DNA from: Dermatophagoides farinae
Taxonomy: Eukaryota; Arthropoda; Arachnida; Sarcoptiformes; Pyroglyphidae
Reading direction: 5' to 3'
Length of the DNA stretch: 64,000 nucleotides
NCBI RefSeq assembly: GCF_024713945.1
Contig: NC_134686.1
Location: forward strand, 2,132,001-2,196,000
Part shown: one piece after another, positions 29,228 through 43,100 of the stretch
How the letters are laid out: every line of letters begins with the position of its first letter
Numbering within the stretch: the stretch's first letter is position 1
Program-made: the position numbers and the translations under genes
The notes under the pieces: model-generated
Seen by the model: only the letters and a program-made list of their open reading frames with translations
Databases searched by the model: none
What the model was told of the DNA's origin: nothing

Positions 29228-30989
29228 GCAACAGAGCCAAGACCAAGAGAATAAACCGAATCGAAACTAATTTCTAATCAAATCCATCCAATTTTGACAA
29301 CATCATCATGATTAGTATCCATCATCAATATGAAAAAAAAATTCTATCGAATTTGCATAATAATTTTTTTGCTTTCTTGATCATCTGATGTCTAGATCGA
29401 TCAATCGATAATGAAATTTCAATTTTCTTTTTCTTTTTTTGTTTGAAATTATCTCATAATCTCTCAGCAAAGTAATAATAAATAATCTCAGCCATTCACA
29501 CAAATTCTTGATCTTTTTTTTTGCTTAAATAATTTTCAAATTTTCTTCAAAATTCATCATCGAAATTAATGTTTAATTTGCACGTGCATTTTTTTATCAT
29601 TCATCAACGTCATCATCATCATGAACACACACACACACACACGCCCACCATATTGATTAACAGAATTTCGAAACAGAATTTTTTTTTCTCGTCTCTCATT
29701 TCATTTTTATCATTTTATTATCAATGAAAATTCACCAATTCTCAACACTAAATTTTTTTTTTGCCCCATGTGTGTGTGTGTGTGTGAGTGGACAAATTTT
29801 TCTTAATTTAATTACTTTTAAACATTTTTAATTGAAAAGAATATTCATATTCATCACGTAATTATTATTCTTATCATTATTGTCATTCAATTCATTCATA
29901 TATTCATAATATATTCATTCATTCATAATATAAATCACAACAACACAATGCCCATTTCGCAGATTAATAATAATAATAATAACAATGGTAATACTACAAT
30001 TTTTCATTTGAATTCTTGAAATAAATAAAAAAAATATCATTTTCAATTGAAAAAAAAATTCATCAGAATAAAGATTTCATTTTTTTTCGGTGTTTGTTTG
30101 AAAATTCTTTACCATCATTCCCTTACTGGTAAGTAGGCAATCATCGATTCATGATTATTAACGTTGTTTTTTTTCTTGAATTTAGAATCGTTAAATCATT
30201 GATTACGTTATGACATAATGATAATAATAATAATGTCGTGGATTTATCATTTGATATATGAGTTAATGATCATATTATATAATTATGCAACGATTCTGGT
30301 TTTTTTGATTATTGTTCCAACCAAAGAATCCATCATTAACAACAAAAAAACATGGTAAGTCATGTTGTTTACTATACAAAATGACAACATATATTCTTGT
30401 TCTTTTCTTTACTATTCTACCCATATTATAACGATTATTATGAAATAGAAAACTGAATAATTGCTGCTTGCTGCTGCTGTTTGGGTGTTTGTTTTATGTT
30501 TTTTTTTTGCATTGGTCCCATTCAATTTTTTTTTCTTGTGAAAATTGTGATTCTCATTTGATTATAGTTTCATCATCATCATCACCACTAGTTAGATTAG
30601 ACAGATTGATTGAGATGAATATATGTTTGCATTTTCCTATCGAATTTCTATCGAATAGAAAAAAAATCAGAATCTATAATTATAGTTGAAAAGCACAAAA
30701 ACATGAATCGATTGATGATAATTTGATCATCATTATCATCATCATAATCATCATCGATGATCTCAAATTTAAAACTTGATATTATAAATCCTTGTACATC
30801 CTATTTTCGTTGTTGTTGTTGTTGCTGTTGTTGTTGTGGATTACACATAAAATTATTCTAGCAAGACAGTTTACAGTGGAATTATTTTTTTTTCTTCTCT
30901 AAAATCTTGAAATTTAAATTATACTTTGCATTTGTGTGTGTGTGTGCTATCCATGTCCACATTGTGATTAATTTATGTGGATGCTAATG

Positions 30990-31030
30990 CAACAACAACA
31001 ACAACAACAACAACAACGATGATGATGATG
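30990..31030. repeat. (CAA)n then (GAT)n composite array
   Basis: Nine CAA units (30990-31017), then about four GAT units. Confidence 0.93.
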
Positions 31031-31064
31031 TTGTTATAGTTTGTTGGCTAAATTATTTATAATT

Positions 31065-31114
31065 TTGTTGTTGTTGTTGTTTTCTAGTTTTTGTTGTTGT
31101 TGTTGTTGTTGTTC
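31065..31114. repeat. (GTT)n interrupted array
   Basis: Two GTT blocks separated by TTTCTAG; opposite orientation to the CAA array at 30990, so the two blocks can pair. Confidence 0.92.
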
Positions 31115-31515
31115 TTGATTAGATTATATCTAGTTATAAGAATCAGTGATAATGATGTTGATGAGAAAGTTCAAATTATACTCTTCATCTATAATTTAAA
31201 TGTTGTTGTTTCAAATTTTTTTTTCCAATCATCATCATCATCATCATCATTTTTTTCGCCCGGTGAACGAATCCGTTTTCATATGATTATAGTTTCGGTT
31301 TTTTTTCATGTGAATAAAACTGGTGAAAAAAAATTCAGAATATTCTTAAATGAAATTCTGGTGATCCATTCAAAATTTTTCTGGTTTAATAAAATAAAGT
31401 TCCAGATGCAAAAAAAAAAAAACATTGCTTCAATGTAGCCAAAATAAAATTTTGATGAATGTATGAACCATGGATTTGTTTCATACTCGATTTTTTTTTA
31501 TACTTCGTTTCTGGT

Positions 31516-31567
31516 CTCTGGTTTCTGGCTGTACCGATGAATGTTATTCAACAGCCAGAAACTGAAG
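31516..31567. other. complex-sequence hairpin, possible structured RNA
   Basis: GTTTCTGGCTGT (31521-31532) pairs perfectly with ACAGCCAGAAAC (31551-31562). Inside it, TGAAT and ATTCA form a second stem over a GTT loop, with ACCGA bulged. G-T pairs and two more base pairs extend the stem to 31516/31567. It is not built from simple repeats. The fold is short for a typical pre-miRNA and I recognise no known miRNA in it. Confidence 0.45.
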
Positions 31568-34258
31568 CATCACTGCTTTTTTTTAATGCCAAACGACGAC
31601 AATAATGTTGAAAAAATTATGGACATAAATTTTAATATATAAATTTGACATATCTGAACAGAATTGCCAGAGAGAAAAAAAAACTCGATATTCTTCAGCA
31701 TCTCATCATTTATTTTCATTTTTTCTTGTTCGTACAAAAAATAAAAACTTTGAAGATTCTAGAGATCATTTGAGATGATAAATTGATTTATTCGTTCGAT
31801 CGATTCGTATTTTTTTTTTCTCTCTACTTGGAAGAATCGATTGCTCAAAGTGAAAGTGAACGCTAACTCCATATTTGTATTGGAAAACCCTATTTCTGTG
31901 TGTCGAAGATATCGAAAAAAAATGATGGATATCGTTTAGATTCTTGAAGCAAAAAAAAAAATGTTCGAATGTGCGAGCGAGTTAATGTGAATTTCACACA
32001 CACACACACACGCTCATTCTTCATCACCATCATCACATCCATCATCTATCAGATTCATTAGTTGATGTCTTGAAAAAACTTTTTTTGCCATTCTTTTTGT
32101 TGTCATCATCGTCATTTTTTTGTTTTGCTAGATTCATCAACCAACAACCAGCTAGCCAAGAAAAAAATGAACATCGACCAAAATCTTGAAAAAAGGAAAC
32201 GAACAACAGAAAAAAAAACAAAACAGAAAATTTGGTGAAAACGTTCAAAATGAAATCGAATATATTAGAGAAATGGGGTACCATCATCATCATCATCATC
32301 ATCAACATAAGAAAACATTCGTATCGATTGATTCGTTTTCTTATTTTTGGAAGATTTTTTTTCTTCTTTTTTTTGCTTCTTCAATTCCATTTTTTGTTGT
32401 TTTTCTTTTCTGATTACACTCGCATTCCATTTTCTCTGGATTTTTTGTTGTTGTTGTTGTCGTTGTCTTTGTCGTTCAGAATGTGACTATCCATGACAAC
32501 AACAACAACAACAACAAAAAAAACGATGCTGATGATGAGAACCATGATGATGATGAGAGAATCCGGCAGCAATTTTCTCACAGAGTTTTTTTTCTTCTTT
32601 TTTTCCTTTTCGTAGATTTGTGCCATGTACCAAAAAAAAAAAAAAAAAAAATTCATGCCACTGTATATCTGAGCAAAACCAAAAAAAAAAAAATTTCTCA
32701 TTTATTCCATTTTCATTCTTTTTCATCCATTTTCCAACAAATCGAGAATCCATTTAATACTAGAATTTATCCATTTGAATCGAATTTTGAATCTTTTGCT
32801 TGATATTCGTATCACACAACATTCAATGTTGTTGTTGTTGTTGTTGTTTTTCTTTGGCTCTGGTGATGAACATTTCTATCGAAAAAAAATTTTTTTTTGT
32901 TGTTCTTTTGCTTGGATGCTGATTATTTTTGATGCTGGTGTTCACATTTTTTTCATTGGAATTTTGGATCCAGGATTTTTCATTCGGGTTTTCATTTTCG
33001 TAGCCAAAAAAAAAGAAAAAAAAAGATCGACAGTTGTTTCGACAATATATATTCAGGAGGGAGGAAGGAGGGGGTGATAGCATTTTCTGGCACCACTATG
33101 GTGATATGTGTGTGTGTGAATGGCGAATGGTGGAAAATAGCGAAATAAAAAAAAAACTTTGGTCCAAAGTTGTTTTTTTTTTTGTTTGTTTGCTTGCTTG
33201 CTTTCTCTTTTCCATTTTTTTATTTCCACAATTCTTTTGTTGTTGTTGTTTTTTTTTTTTTGTTTTGGCAGAATCCAAAATTCAGTGAATGTGAATTCAG
33301 CTGCGTTTTTTTTTCTATCTGCCAAAGTTGGCCACATTCATTTTCGGTCCAAATCACTTTTTCTTTTTTTTTTCTTCGAAAACTATGGACCAACATTATT
33401 ATTATTGTTTGTAGAATCGACATGAATTTCTTGCAAAAGTCAAATGTGCAAGTAAGGCAATGTAATAGAATAGTGCACAGGCGCATGAATAAATGCTCCG
33501 GATACACATATGTACGGGAAAAAAAGTGGACTATATAGTCGATTCTGGATCAGAAATTTTGAACCTATAAATTTTTTTTTTCGATTTCAATTCCAAGATG
33601 TGTATGTGCTTAAACCCGCTTTTTTTCCATTGCTTTGAATATGGTCGAATATTTTTCCTACGACATTGAATTGGGAAAAAATGCACAGAAAGATCTTGTG
33701 ACTTGATGGAGAAAAAAAAATTTTTTTTTTCTTTCTTCAAAAGTTAATTTCCATAAAAAAAAGTTCGATGTTTGTAAATTAACATCATCATCATTATAAT
33801 CATCACCAACCATGATTGTAATTACACACCTACACATACACAGACACACACAAGACGTCTGACAATTAACATTGAATCCATAGCTAAACTTTTCAATTAT
33901 AACCTTTTTTTGCTGTTGTTGTTGTTGTTGTTATTTTACGATTGATGAAATTAATCTGAGAGAAACATAAAAAAAATTAGACCTATACCATCATTATATG
34001 TATGGAAATATCAAACATATGCTGGAATTTGTAGCCATTCATTATGATTTGAATAATTTTTCATTTCGCTACATTTTTGTTTTTGTTTTATGCTCACTCA
34101 TCATCGAAAGGACATAAACCCCTTGTATTTTCAAGGTTTTTTTTCTCTACCATTGTTATTACATTGATTGAAATTGGCTACATGAAAAAACCCTTTTTTT
34201 AAAGACAATGGATACATTTGCTGTTTTTGTTGTTGTTCTTCGTCACAAAGAATGTAAT

Positions 34259-34286
34259 GATGATGATGATGATCATCATCATCATG
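34259..34286. repeat. 28-base (GAT)n/(ATC)n palindrome
   Basis: Perfect 14-base arms around a central GATC, the same design as the palindrome at 1601. Confidence 0.9.
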
Positions 34287-35001
34287 ATCGTTTTGATTTA
34301 CTTGATTTTTTTTCTGTTCAGTTTTGTTCACTATATAATACTTCATAATCATTATTTTATTCTCGAAGAAGAATGAGAAAAAGAAAAACAAAAATGAAAT
34401 GAAATAAATCGTGATTACAAAACACCAAAGCCATAATTTTATTCACATCATCATCATCATCCAGTGGACGACGAAGCAATTATTGTAGCAAAAAAAACGA
34501 AAAAAACAAGATGAAAACAAAGAAATTTGCAAATTACAAAAGAAAAATTATCATCATCGTCACATGATGGATACATTTACTCTGGCGCCAAAATGAAAGG
34601 GAAAAAAATGTAGCATTTGTTTCTCATTCAGAATGATGGACAAGAAATGAATATACCAAGAGCAACCTTGTGAAATTCTTTTTTTTTGGCGAAAAGAAGA
34701 AAAAAAAAATAAATGAAAAACCAAAAGATGGCCATACCAAAAAAAAATTGTGAATAATTTATGCTTAAACGTGTGTTTGTGCGTGTATGCATAAAGCAGC
34801 CATGAACTCTTTTTCTTACGAACCCCTTGGTATTAACTTGTAATTCAAGACGACGACGACGACCACCACCACCACCACCATCATCATTATCATCAACAAA
34901 ATTGACTTTCTAAAAAAGAATTTTCTTTTCTTTTACCTATCACGCCAATCGACTAAAACAAACCAATTTAGAATACAGAAACAAATCAAATTCTCAGACA
35001 A

Positions 35002-35004
<3 letters not shown>

Positions 35005-35032
<28 letters not shown>
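35005..35032. repeat. (CA)n microsatellite
   Basis: About 14 CA units without interruption. Confidence 0.95.
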
Positions 35033-35035
<3 letters not shown>

Positions 35036-36749
35036 CTAATTTGTTCAAAGTTTTCCATTTTCAACGTTGTTATTATTGTCTTGTCTGTAGTATAGTAGTA
35101 GTTTTTCTATTTCTTTAACCGAAACAAAAAAAAAACAAAAACAAAAACAAAAAACTAATCAATATTTTTTTTTGTTCGCTGAACAATTTAAAACTTGAAT
35201 GAACAGCCAACAAAATTCCAAAATGAATGAACACAATGATTTTTTTTTCAGGATATCCACTACTAATTATAGCTATTGTATATCCAATGTTTGTTGTTGT
35301 TGTTTTTCAATGGGTTGAAAATTGATTTTAAAAAAAAAGTTCATTTTCATGATTCAGGTTTTCTTTTCATTTGTGTTTTCAAAACATTATATATTTCAGA
35401 AGATAAATTGAAAATTCAGTTCAGGTTATATGTTTTTTTTTCTCTGTGTTTATAGAATCTTATTCGGCTGTCATGACGACGACGACGACAATGACTTTTT
35501 GGGATAATGATGATGATTATATGCTGATGATGATGATGATGATGAAAACGTCAATTTTCTCCTCAGGCAAACACTAATGTATAATTAGTTTTTTATCATT
35601 TTTTTTTCTCTCTGACAAAACAAAACAAAAAAAAAATTCGGGCTTTAATTTGATTGCTAAGATGATGTGATGGTTGACTGGACAACGACAAACAGCCATA
35701 CCAATACTTATACCGGTTGAATCGGTTTCAGTCATCATTATATATAGGGAATTAAGAATTGTACGATTTTTTTCACACTTGTGAATTTTCTTTGTAAAAT
35801 TTTTCTTTTAATTTCTTGATAATTTTTTTTTGAATTATTCAAAAGTGAAAAACTTCATAAACGTTTTTCGCTGTTGTTGTTGTTGTTGTTGTGGTTATTG
35901 TCAGATTTCCATTGTATTATTAGGCGTTGGCCATTGTGTGTGTGTCACATTTGTTTGTCCCATGTTTGAGTGCATGTGTGTGTGTGTGACACTCAATAAA
36001 GAGCCGAGCACGTTTTATGTTGGAACAAACCAACAATGATAATGTTATAACCTAGTGGTGGGATGGGTTAGTTATTGGACTATGGGGATAGAAGAAAAAA
36101 CAATAATATTTGTTTTGATTATCATTATAGCAACCATTTTTTGATTTTATATATATTGATATTGATTGATTGATTGATTGATTTTTTTTGTCTTTTTTTC
36201 TCACCAATTAGAAAATCGATTAACAACTTTATCATCCAGATTCAATTGCCAATGTTCATTTCATATTGACCGTTAATAATATCTTGTGTTGAATAATAAT
36301 GATGTGATAATTGAATAATCATCATTATCATCATTGTATTTGATAACAGAATAATTGTTTGTGAGTGTGTGTGTTAAATGATTTCAATTAGACACAAGAC
36401 AGGCCAGACAACTACATATTGACATCGACAATGATAACGACGACGATGATGACGACAATTATAATAATGATGACCAAAGAAATTAACCCCCATAGAACCA
36501 ACTTTTGACTTTTAGTTTAGATTTCTTTTTTTTTCTTTTGCGGTTCAAAGAAATTAACCCAAATATTGCCAAACACACTTACACATCAAAGACATAGACA
36601 ATGATGATGATGATGATGATGATCTTGACAAGTGGTAGTTGAGAGATGATGAGAATGAAAGAAAAAAAAACGATAACGATAACGGTTTGTTATTTGAATT
36701 CTACAATTCTTGATTCTCTCGCATAGTGTACCATTCTATTGTAATGTAC

Positions 36750-36788
36750 TTGTCGCCCTTCGTATTTTTTTTCTGCGTTGGGCGACAA
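36750..36788. other. GC-rich inverted repeat
   Basis: TTGTCGCCC (36750-36758) and GGGCGACAA (36780-36788) are perfect inverted copies separated by 21 mostly T bases. Function unknown. Confidence 0.4.
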
Positions 36789-39160
36789 ATGAATCGTATT
36801 ATACGATCTCGTTGTTGTTGTTGTATCCAATGATTTTGATGATGATGATGATGACGATCATCATCATCATAGTAATGATAATGATAATGGTTAGTTAGCC
36901 TTGATTTCCTATTGCCTATTTTTTTTACTGCCACTGTCTGTGTGGGTTTGTTCCAAAAATGATCATCATCATCGTCGTCGTCGTCTGTCATACATTCTGT
37001 TTTTCTTTACGTTTATTAGGCCGGTTTTTTTATCATCTTCCTGGCCATTTACAAACGATAATTTCAAAAAATGAAATCTGATGATAATGAAACTGAAATT
37101 TACAAGTGTTGATGATGATGATCCATGAAATTTATGTGTGTAAGTTTGGCCATTGGCGTATGTGGTAGATTTTTCTTTTTTTTTATTTGATTATTTGAGT
37201 CTCGTGATCAGTGAAAATGAGATCGTCATCTTTTTTCGTCTAGCCAATGTCTATTATCATCATCGTTGATGATAAATTTTTTTTTTTAGATTCACGGTCA
37301 AGATCGAAATTCATTTTTTGTTTCTCTCATTGCCTATCCATGGTGATGATGATGATTATCATTATGATTATGATCCACAATACAATACAAGTAGCAATAA
37401 TTTTGATTGTTGGTTAAAATCACCGATAATGATCGAATGAAGGGTCAACAACAACAAAATACAAAATGATTGAGTCATTTAAAATTCATTGTTATGTCAT
37501 TGATTTTGATTGTCATTGTTGTTTTTTTGTTTTGTTTTGTTTTTCAACTACTATTTATTTGGGCAATTTGATTTTGAGGGGAAAAAAGAAACGCAATACC
37601 CCATATATATTGGTGGTGAGGACATTTTAGTTTATATTTCGAATGACTCCCGGTATTTTTGATCATCATTATTATGATGATGATGATGATGATTCGATTG
37701 CTACCACTGATCCATTCACTATTAGTTTTTATTATTATGATTATTACATGATGATGACGATTTCTTTGGCATTTTTTTTTTTTTTTGTTTTTATTCTTGT
37801 AGATCTCGGTTAATAATATTATGGTTATGGTTATGATTATGATGATGAGCGTCATCAAAAAAAAAATATACACTGAATACTTTTAAGTTTTTTTTATTAT
37901 TATGATTATTATAGTCAAATTAAGAGTCAATGAAAATGAAATATCAAATTATCATCTTTGTCAACAACAATGTAATTGTTCTCTCTCTCTCTCTTTTCCC
38001 AGTGAAAATTTCTCGAAGAAAAAAAAATCTCATCATGTTGTTGATATTTGCCTATTGCAAATTCTTTCTGCAAACACACACACACACATACCTTTTTCAT
38101 TTTTTTTTCTGGATTTTAAATTCCGAATCGATTCCGTAACCTATAATATATGTTTGTATGGAATTTTTTTTTCTCATTTCCTTCAGAAATTTCAAATAAA
38201 CGAAGGATTTCCTTCTGGTATTACTGAAACTTATGGATCGTAGAAAAATAGAAAGAAAAAAAAACCAGAAAATTGATGGCACAACCCAAATGTGTGTGTG
38301 TGTGTGTGTGTGTTTCATTTTGAATTATTCTACTGGCAGTCTATCTATCTATCTGTATATATGGAAATGAAAATAAATTAATGAATGAAAATCCCGAAGA
38401 GAATCTGAAATGAATTGTTCGGTTTTTTCATAACAATACACAAAGTGAAAATGATGATGATGATGTTGGCCACCATTGCAAGAATTGCAAGAACAAAAAA
38501 AAAAGAAAAAGAGAGAAAGAGAAAAAGAAAAAAAAAGAATTCCAAATGAAACATGACAATCCAAATTGAAAATGAGTGCATGAAAAAAAAAAAAAAAAAT
38601 GAATTGAAATTGAAAACACGAAACGAAGAGGAAATAAAGGCAGAACCAACGAAAAACGAAAGCCTAGTGAATATTAAGTTGTTTTCTCATTCTCTCTCTC
38701 AGTTTATCTATTAATTTATTCCATTTTCATTTCCAGAATTATATATTATGTGCTTTTGCTTTTGGTTTTTTTTTTGGTTTTTATTCTGTCGTTCATTTTG
38801 GCGAAATCCTAAGGCCAAAAAATGATTGTCGTTGTCGTCGTCGTCATCGTCATTTCATTTTCATTTCAAGCTAAACAGAAAATCGAAAGCAGCAAAAAAA
38901 AAATTCTGCAAAAATGAAGATTAATACTAACCGGAGATGTAATATGACTGCAGCAATTCTCTCTCACTGTGTATGTGTGTGTGTATTGGACCAGAATTGG
39001 AGAAAAAAAAATTACTGAAAACTTTAGGCAAAAAAAAAACGCCAACGCGCCAACATGACAATGATCAGAGAAGAAGGCCAGATGAAAAATGATAGTACTT
39101 AATTTCTGTTATATCACAGCCAAAAGCTTTTTTTTTTTTTTTTGGTTGCAAGAATTTTTT

Positions 39161-39250
39161 TTGTTTTGTTTTTGTTTCTGCTGCTGCTTCTGTTGTTGTC
39201 ATTGTTTTTGTTGTTGTTGTTGTTTTTGTTGTTGTTGTTGTTGGCGTTGG
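39161..39250. repeat. T/G-rich GTT/TTTTG/CTG array
   Basis: About 90 bases of GTT, TTTTG and CTG units with little else. Confidence 0.9.
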
Positions 39251-39972
39251 CTTTTATCTTTTTATCGGTTCAATCCAATTTCGATTCCCATCATTGGAGA
39301 CACATTGACTATTAATATTATACACATACACCCTTGATTGGATTCGTTTTGTTTTGTTGTTTTTTTTTGTTTTTTGTTCCCAAAAAAATATAGATTTTGT
39401 CAAAATGCCAGAATAAAGAAAATTCTGTGATGCAAAAAAAAAGAATTTCGATTTTACTTTTATCTTTATCCTATTTTTTTGTCGCTATCAGTATATGAAA
39501 GAATATTGGAATTCTAAATTGGAATTGATTTCTTTCATTTTTTTTCTTTCTTTTTCTCTTTCTGTTTTGTGTATATGTGTACAGAAAGAAATAGAGAAAA
39601 AATTCTAATCATCCCATGATTTGAATTTGTAAATCTTTGTCGATTTATAAACAACTGACAAGAAAGCCAATCATGCATAATCGAGAAATCCTATAACAAT
39701 AACCTGATGTGAATCTCATCCATAAGTGAAATGAACAAAATAAAAAACTGTGAATAATATGATCATCATTGCAACGAATTCTGGCTGTTGTTGTTGTTGT
39801 TCATAGGATTTTCTTTTGATTCTCGTTTTAGAATCTATGCTATGCTATACAAGCAAGTTTTGTTTCACAACGTTTTTTTTTGTTTGAATTTGAAATTTTT
39901 ATTTTCAAACAACAAAAAAAAAGAGAAAACAAATCAATTTCTGCTTTGATGAACATTGAAAACTAAATTCAT

Positions 39973-40002
39973 ATGATGATGATGATGATGATGATGATGA
40001 TG
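39973..40002. repeat. (ATG)10 trinucleotide array
   Basis: Ten uninterrupted ATG units. Confidence 0.95.
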
Positions 40003-40075
40003 GTAAGAAATGAAAAAAAAGACAACAACAAAAGAATTGGTAAATGAACAACTGAATTGATTGTAAAAGAAAGAG

Positions 40076-40100
40076 AAAAGAAAAGAAAAGAAAAGAAAAG
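40076..40100. repeat. (GAAAA)5 pentanucleotide array
   Basis: Five GAAAA units. Confidence 0.92.
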
Positions 40101-43100
40101 AATTTTCATTTCCTTCCATACAGAATTTTCATATTGTTGATCCTTTTACTAAAAATTTTCTTTTTTTTCCAGGAACTTGGAACATACACACACATGAACA
40201 CATAAATTATCCAAAAGAATGGAAACTTTTTTTTGTCTTTCTTTTCTTTTCATTGAATGAATGAATGAAGAACGTTTTTTTTTACTTCTTATTTTCGAAT
40301 GAGAATCACGAATTTCCTATAGCAAGCAATGAGTATCATTCTCAAAAAAATTTTTGCACTGATGTGAATGTTTTCATATTCCAGACAGCGAAAATTTTCG
40401 TGAATTTCAAAGAAAAAAAAATGAAACAAACAGCCAAATTGAATACATGTGTGTGTGTGTGTGTGTGTGCGTGCCTTGTTTTTTATTTCATTAGATTCTT
40501 TAGCCAACATTCATTCTCATGATGATCTCTGGAATCCATGTGAAAATTCTAAATTTGATTATTATATTAATATTATTATTATTATTATTATTTCGTTCCA
40601 ACAACAAAGAAAAAAAAGTTTCAAGAGTGTTTCAATGCTACCAGTGTTTATATTATACATTCTGTGTTTGTTTGCGTGTGTGCATGTGTGTGTGTGTGTG
40701 ACTAATAATAATCGAAAATAATCGAAATCATAATAATACTTGAAATGGATTGCTCCATACACACAGACACACACACGCACACACGATTCAAGCACGCACA
40801 TTTCACATGATTGTATGATGAGAAACCAAAAAAAAAACACTATAAAATATATGACGCCGCATCATTCATTCATTCATTCACTGATGATGATGATGATGAT
40901 GATAATGTACGTAAAAATGAAACGTGTATTATGTTCAATTTTTAGGCTTCCGACAGTGAAAAAAAAATTGTATATATATCTATAATGTTTCCATCAATAT
41001 TATCATTATTATTACAAGAGTAAAGAGACAGAGAGAGAGAATCCATATAATCCTAATCGAATTCAATATATGTGATACTTTTAAATTGCATATACTTTTT
41101 TTTTGGTGTGTGTGTGTATGTGTGTGTTTTAGCTATAATCAACAGCCATTAATTGACAATATCAAGACAAACAACAAGAATACAAGAATGCACTCATCAT
41201 ATCGAATTGTTTGTCATCATCAATGGATGACGCCAAATGTGTTTTTCCAAATGAATTGATCGTACCACTCATATATAGGTCTCATACAGATCTCCTAGAT
41301 TATATTCTATTAGATATGATGATGATGATGATGATGATGGTATAGAATCGAATGTTTGCATTATCAATTTCTAGTGGCTGGTTTGTGAAAACAGAATCAT
41401 GTCTATCGTGAAACTTTTACTTTCTCTCTCTCTCTATCTCTCTGTTGTTTTTGTTGGATGGAAACTAGAAAATTGGATATTTTTTTGTTCAATTTCGTTA
41501 TAATAATAACAAAATATTAATTTTCTGTTCAATTTCTAATTTTGTTTGTTTGTTTTCTATTCTGGTACTTCTTGTCAGACAACAACATTGTATACTTGTA
41601 ATGATTGAATGGCATGAAATGGAAATAAAAAAAAAAATTTCAATTCAAGAGTTTTTGTGTTTCTGCATGTGTGTTTGCTTGGTTTTTACTTACGTATACT
41701 GTAATTGTATAATTAGCTAGACAATTAATTTGATCTATATAATGATAATAATGTATATGGCAAATGTTTTGGAACAACATTTTTTTGATGAAACATTCGC
41801 TTGCACACACACACACACATACAGTAGTCTTGTTCCAAAAATGTGTCATCTATCATCATTCATAATAATAATTCGAATACGATACGAAAATGTGTGTGTG
41901 TGTGCATCATAATCATAGGACAGAGAAAGAGAGAGAAAAAAAATTCCGGTATCCATGGAAAACCGATATTAACAGCATCTGTGTCCAAAAATTGTGTGTG
42001 TGTGTGTGTGTGTTTTGCTCCGTATAGTGGTTCTTGATTTTTTCTTTTTACTTCGTTTGTTTCTTTTTTTTTCTTTTTCTTTTTCTGGATTCTTCGAATA
42101 TGATGATGATCGATTCAGAATCAGGGAAAAAAAGTTTTAATTTCCCTAATGGAAACAAACCGCCCAACATGCACACACCAGAATAATGCGAAAATCAGAA
42201 TTTTTTTCGCTTACTTGCTAGTCAAGAATCTGCAAAAAAAAAATATCCAGAGGTTTTTTTTTCGCGTTTTGATTGTTACATTTGATGATGATTATGATGA
42301 TGATGGCGGCATCGGCCAAACGCACAACAACACATTTTTCTTTATGGTGTAAAACAGGTTGCGTGTGTGTGTGTGTGTGTGCATAGTATCCAGAAAGATT
42401 ATTTAGAACCTATAAACCTAGAATTCTGTAGCCAAACAACAACAATTAACTAAGAATAGAAAGAATCCAAATATGGCTCTTATTATATCGATTATTTTTA
42501 ATTTATTCTGGAGAGAAAACAAAAAAAAACAAGAATAAATTTTAAATTCAAAAATTTTTCCTTTGTTTTAAACAAAACAAAAAAGTTTAAAAAACTTGAT
42601 AAGCCTTTTCTCTCTGTGTGTGTGTGTGTGTGCATCTGATCTAAAGAATAATCTACATATTAAGAATGAATGAATGGCTATCGAATGCAAATCAGTAATA
42701 AATTTTCAAGTGAAGTGATATGCTTTTGCATGTTGGCACCAGATTCTCTCATTTTTTCTCTCTCTCTCTCTCTCTCTCTTGAGAATTTTCTTTAAGAATT
42801 GTGCAGAATGAATTATCGTTGCACATTTATCTTGTATGATGATGATGATGATGATGATGGAGTTTTCTTTTCTCTTTTTTCTCTATAAACAGCCAGAATA
42901 AAATATGAAAAAAAATAAAAAAAATGAACATCAAAAGGAAAAAAAATTCTGGAACAAAGTTCCAGCATATATACAACTCTTTTGTGTCTCAAAAAAAACT
43001 TTTTTGTTCATTGAAGCTCGTTTATTGTATGTCTTTGTGTGTGTGTGTGTGTGTATGTTGTGTACGAATTCGAAACAAAGAAAAGAAAATGAAGAAAAAA

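Larger units (their letters stand above)
28971..40000. other. non-coding downstream flank, proximal part
   Basis: No gene recognised. It contains CA arrays (29200-29227, near 29625, 35005-35032), (CAA)n and (GTT)n blocks (30990-31017, 31065-31114, 39161-39250), GAT/ATC arrays (34258-34286, 36600-36622, 36836-36870, near 37672), GAC arrays (34852-34880, 35474-35490) and a G-rich patch at 33053-33077. Complex hairpins are at 31516-31567 and 36750-36788. Confidence 0.75.

Noticed and set aside
37796..37812. TTGTAGATCTCGG, faintly like mir-10
   Set aside because: Mismatches inside the seed region and no hairpin partner nearby.
41692..41701. ACGTATACTG, identical by memory to the first ten bases of iab-4-5p miRNA
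   Set aside because: Following bases diverge and no complementary arm occurs within about 100 bases; the nearby TAATTGT/ACAATTA stem does not involve it.
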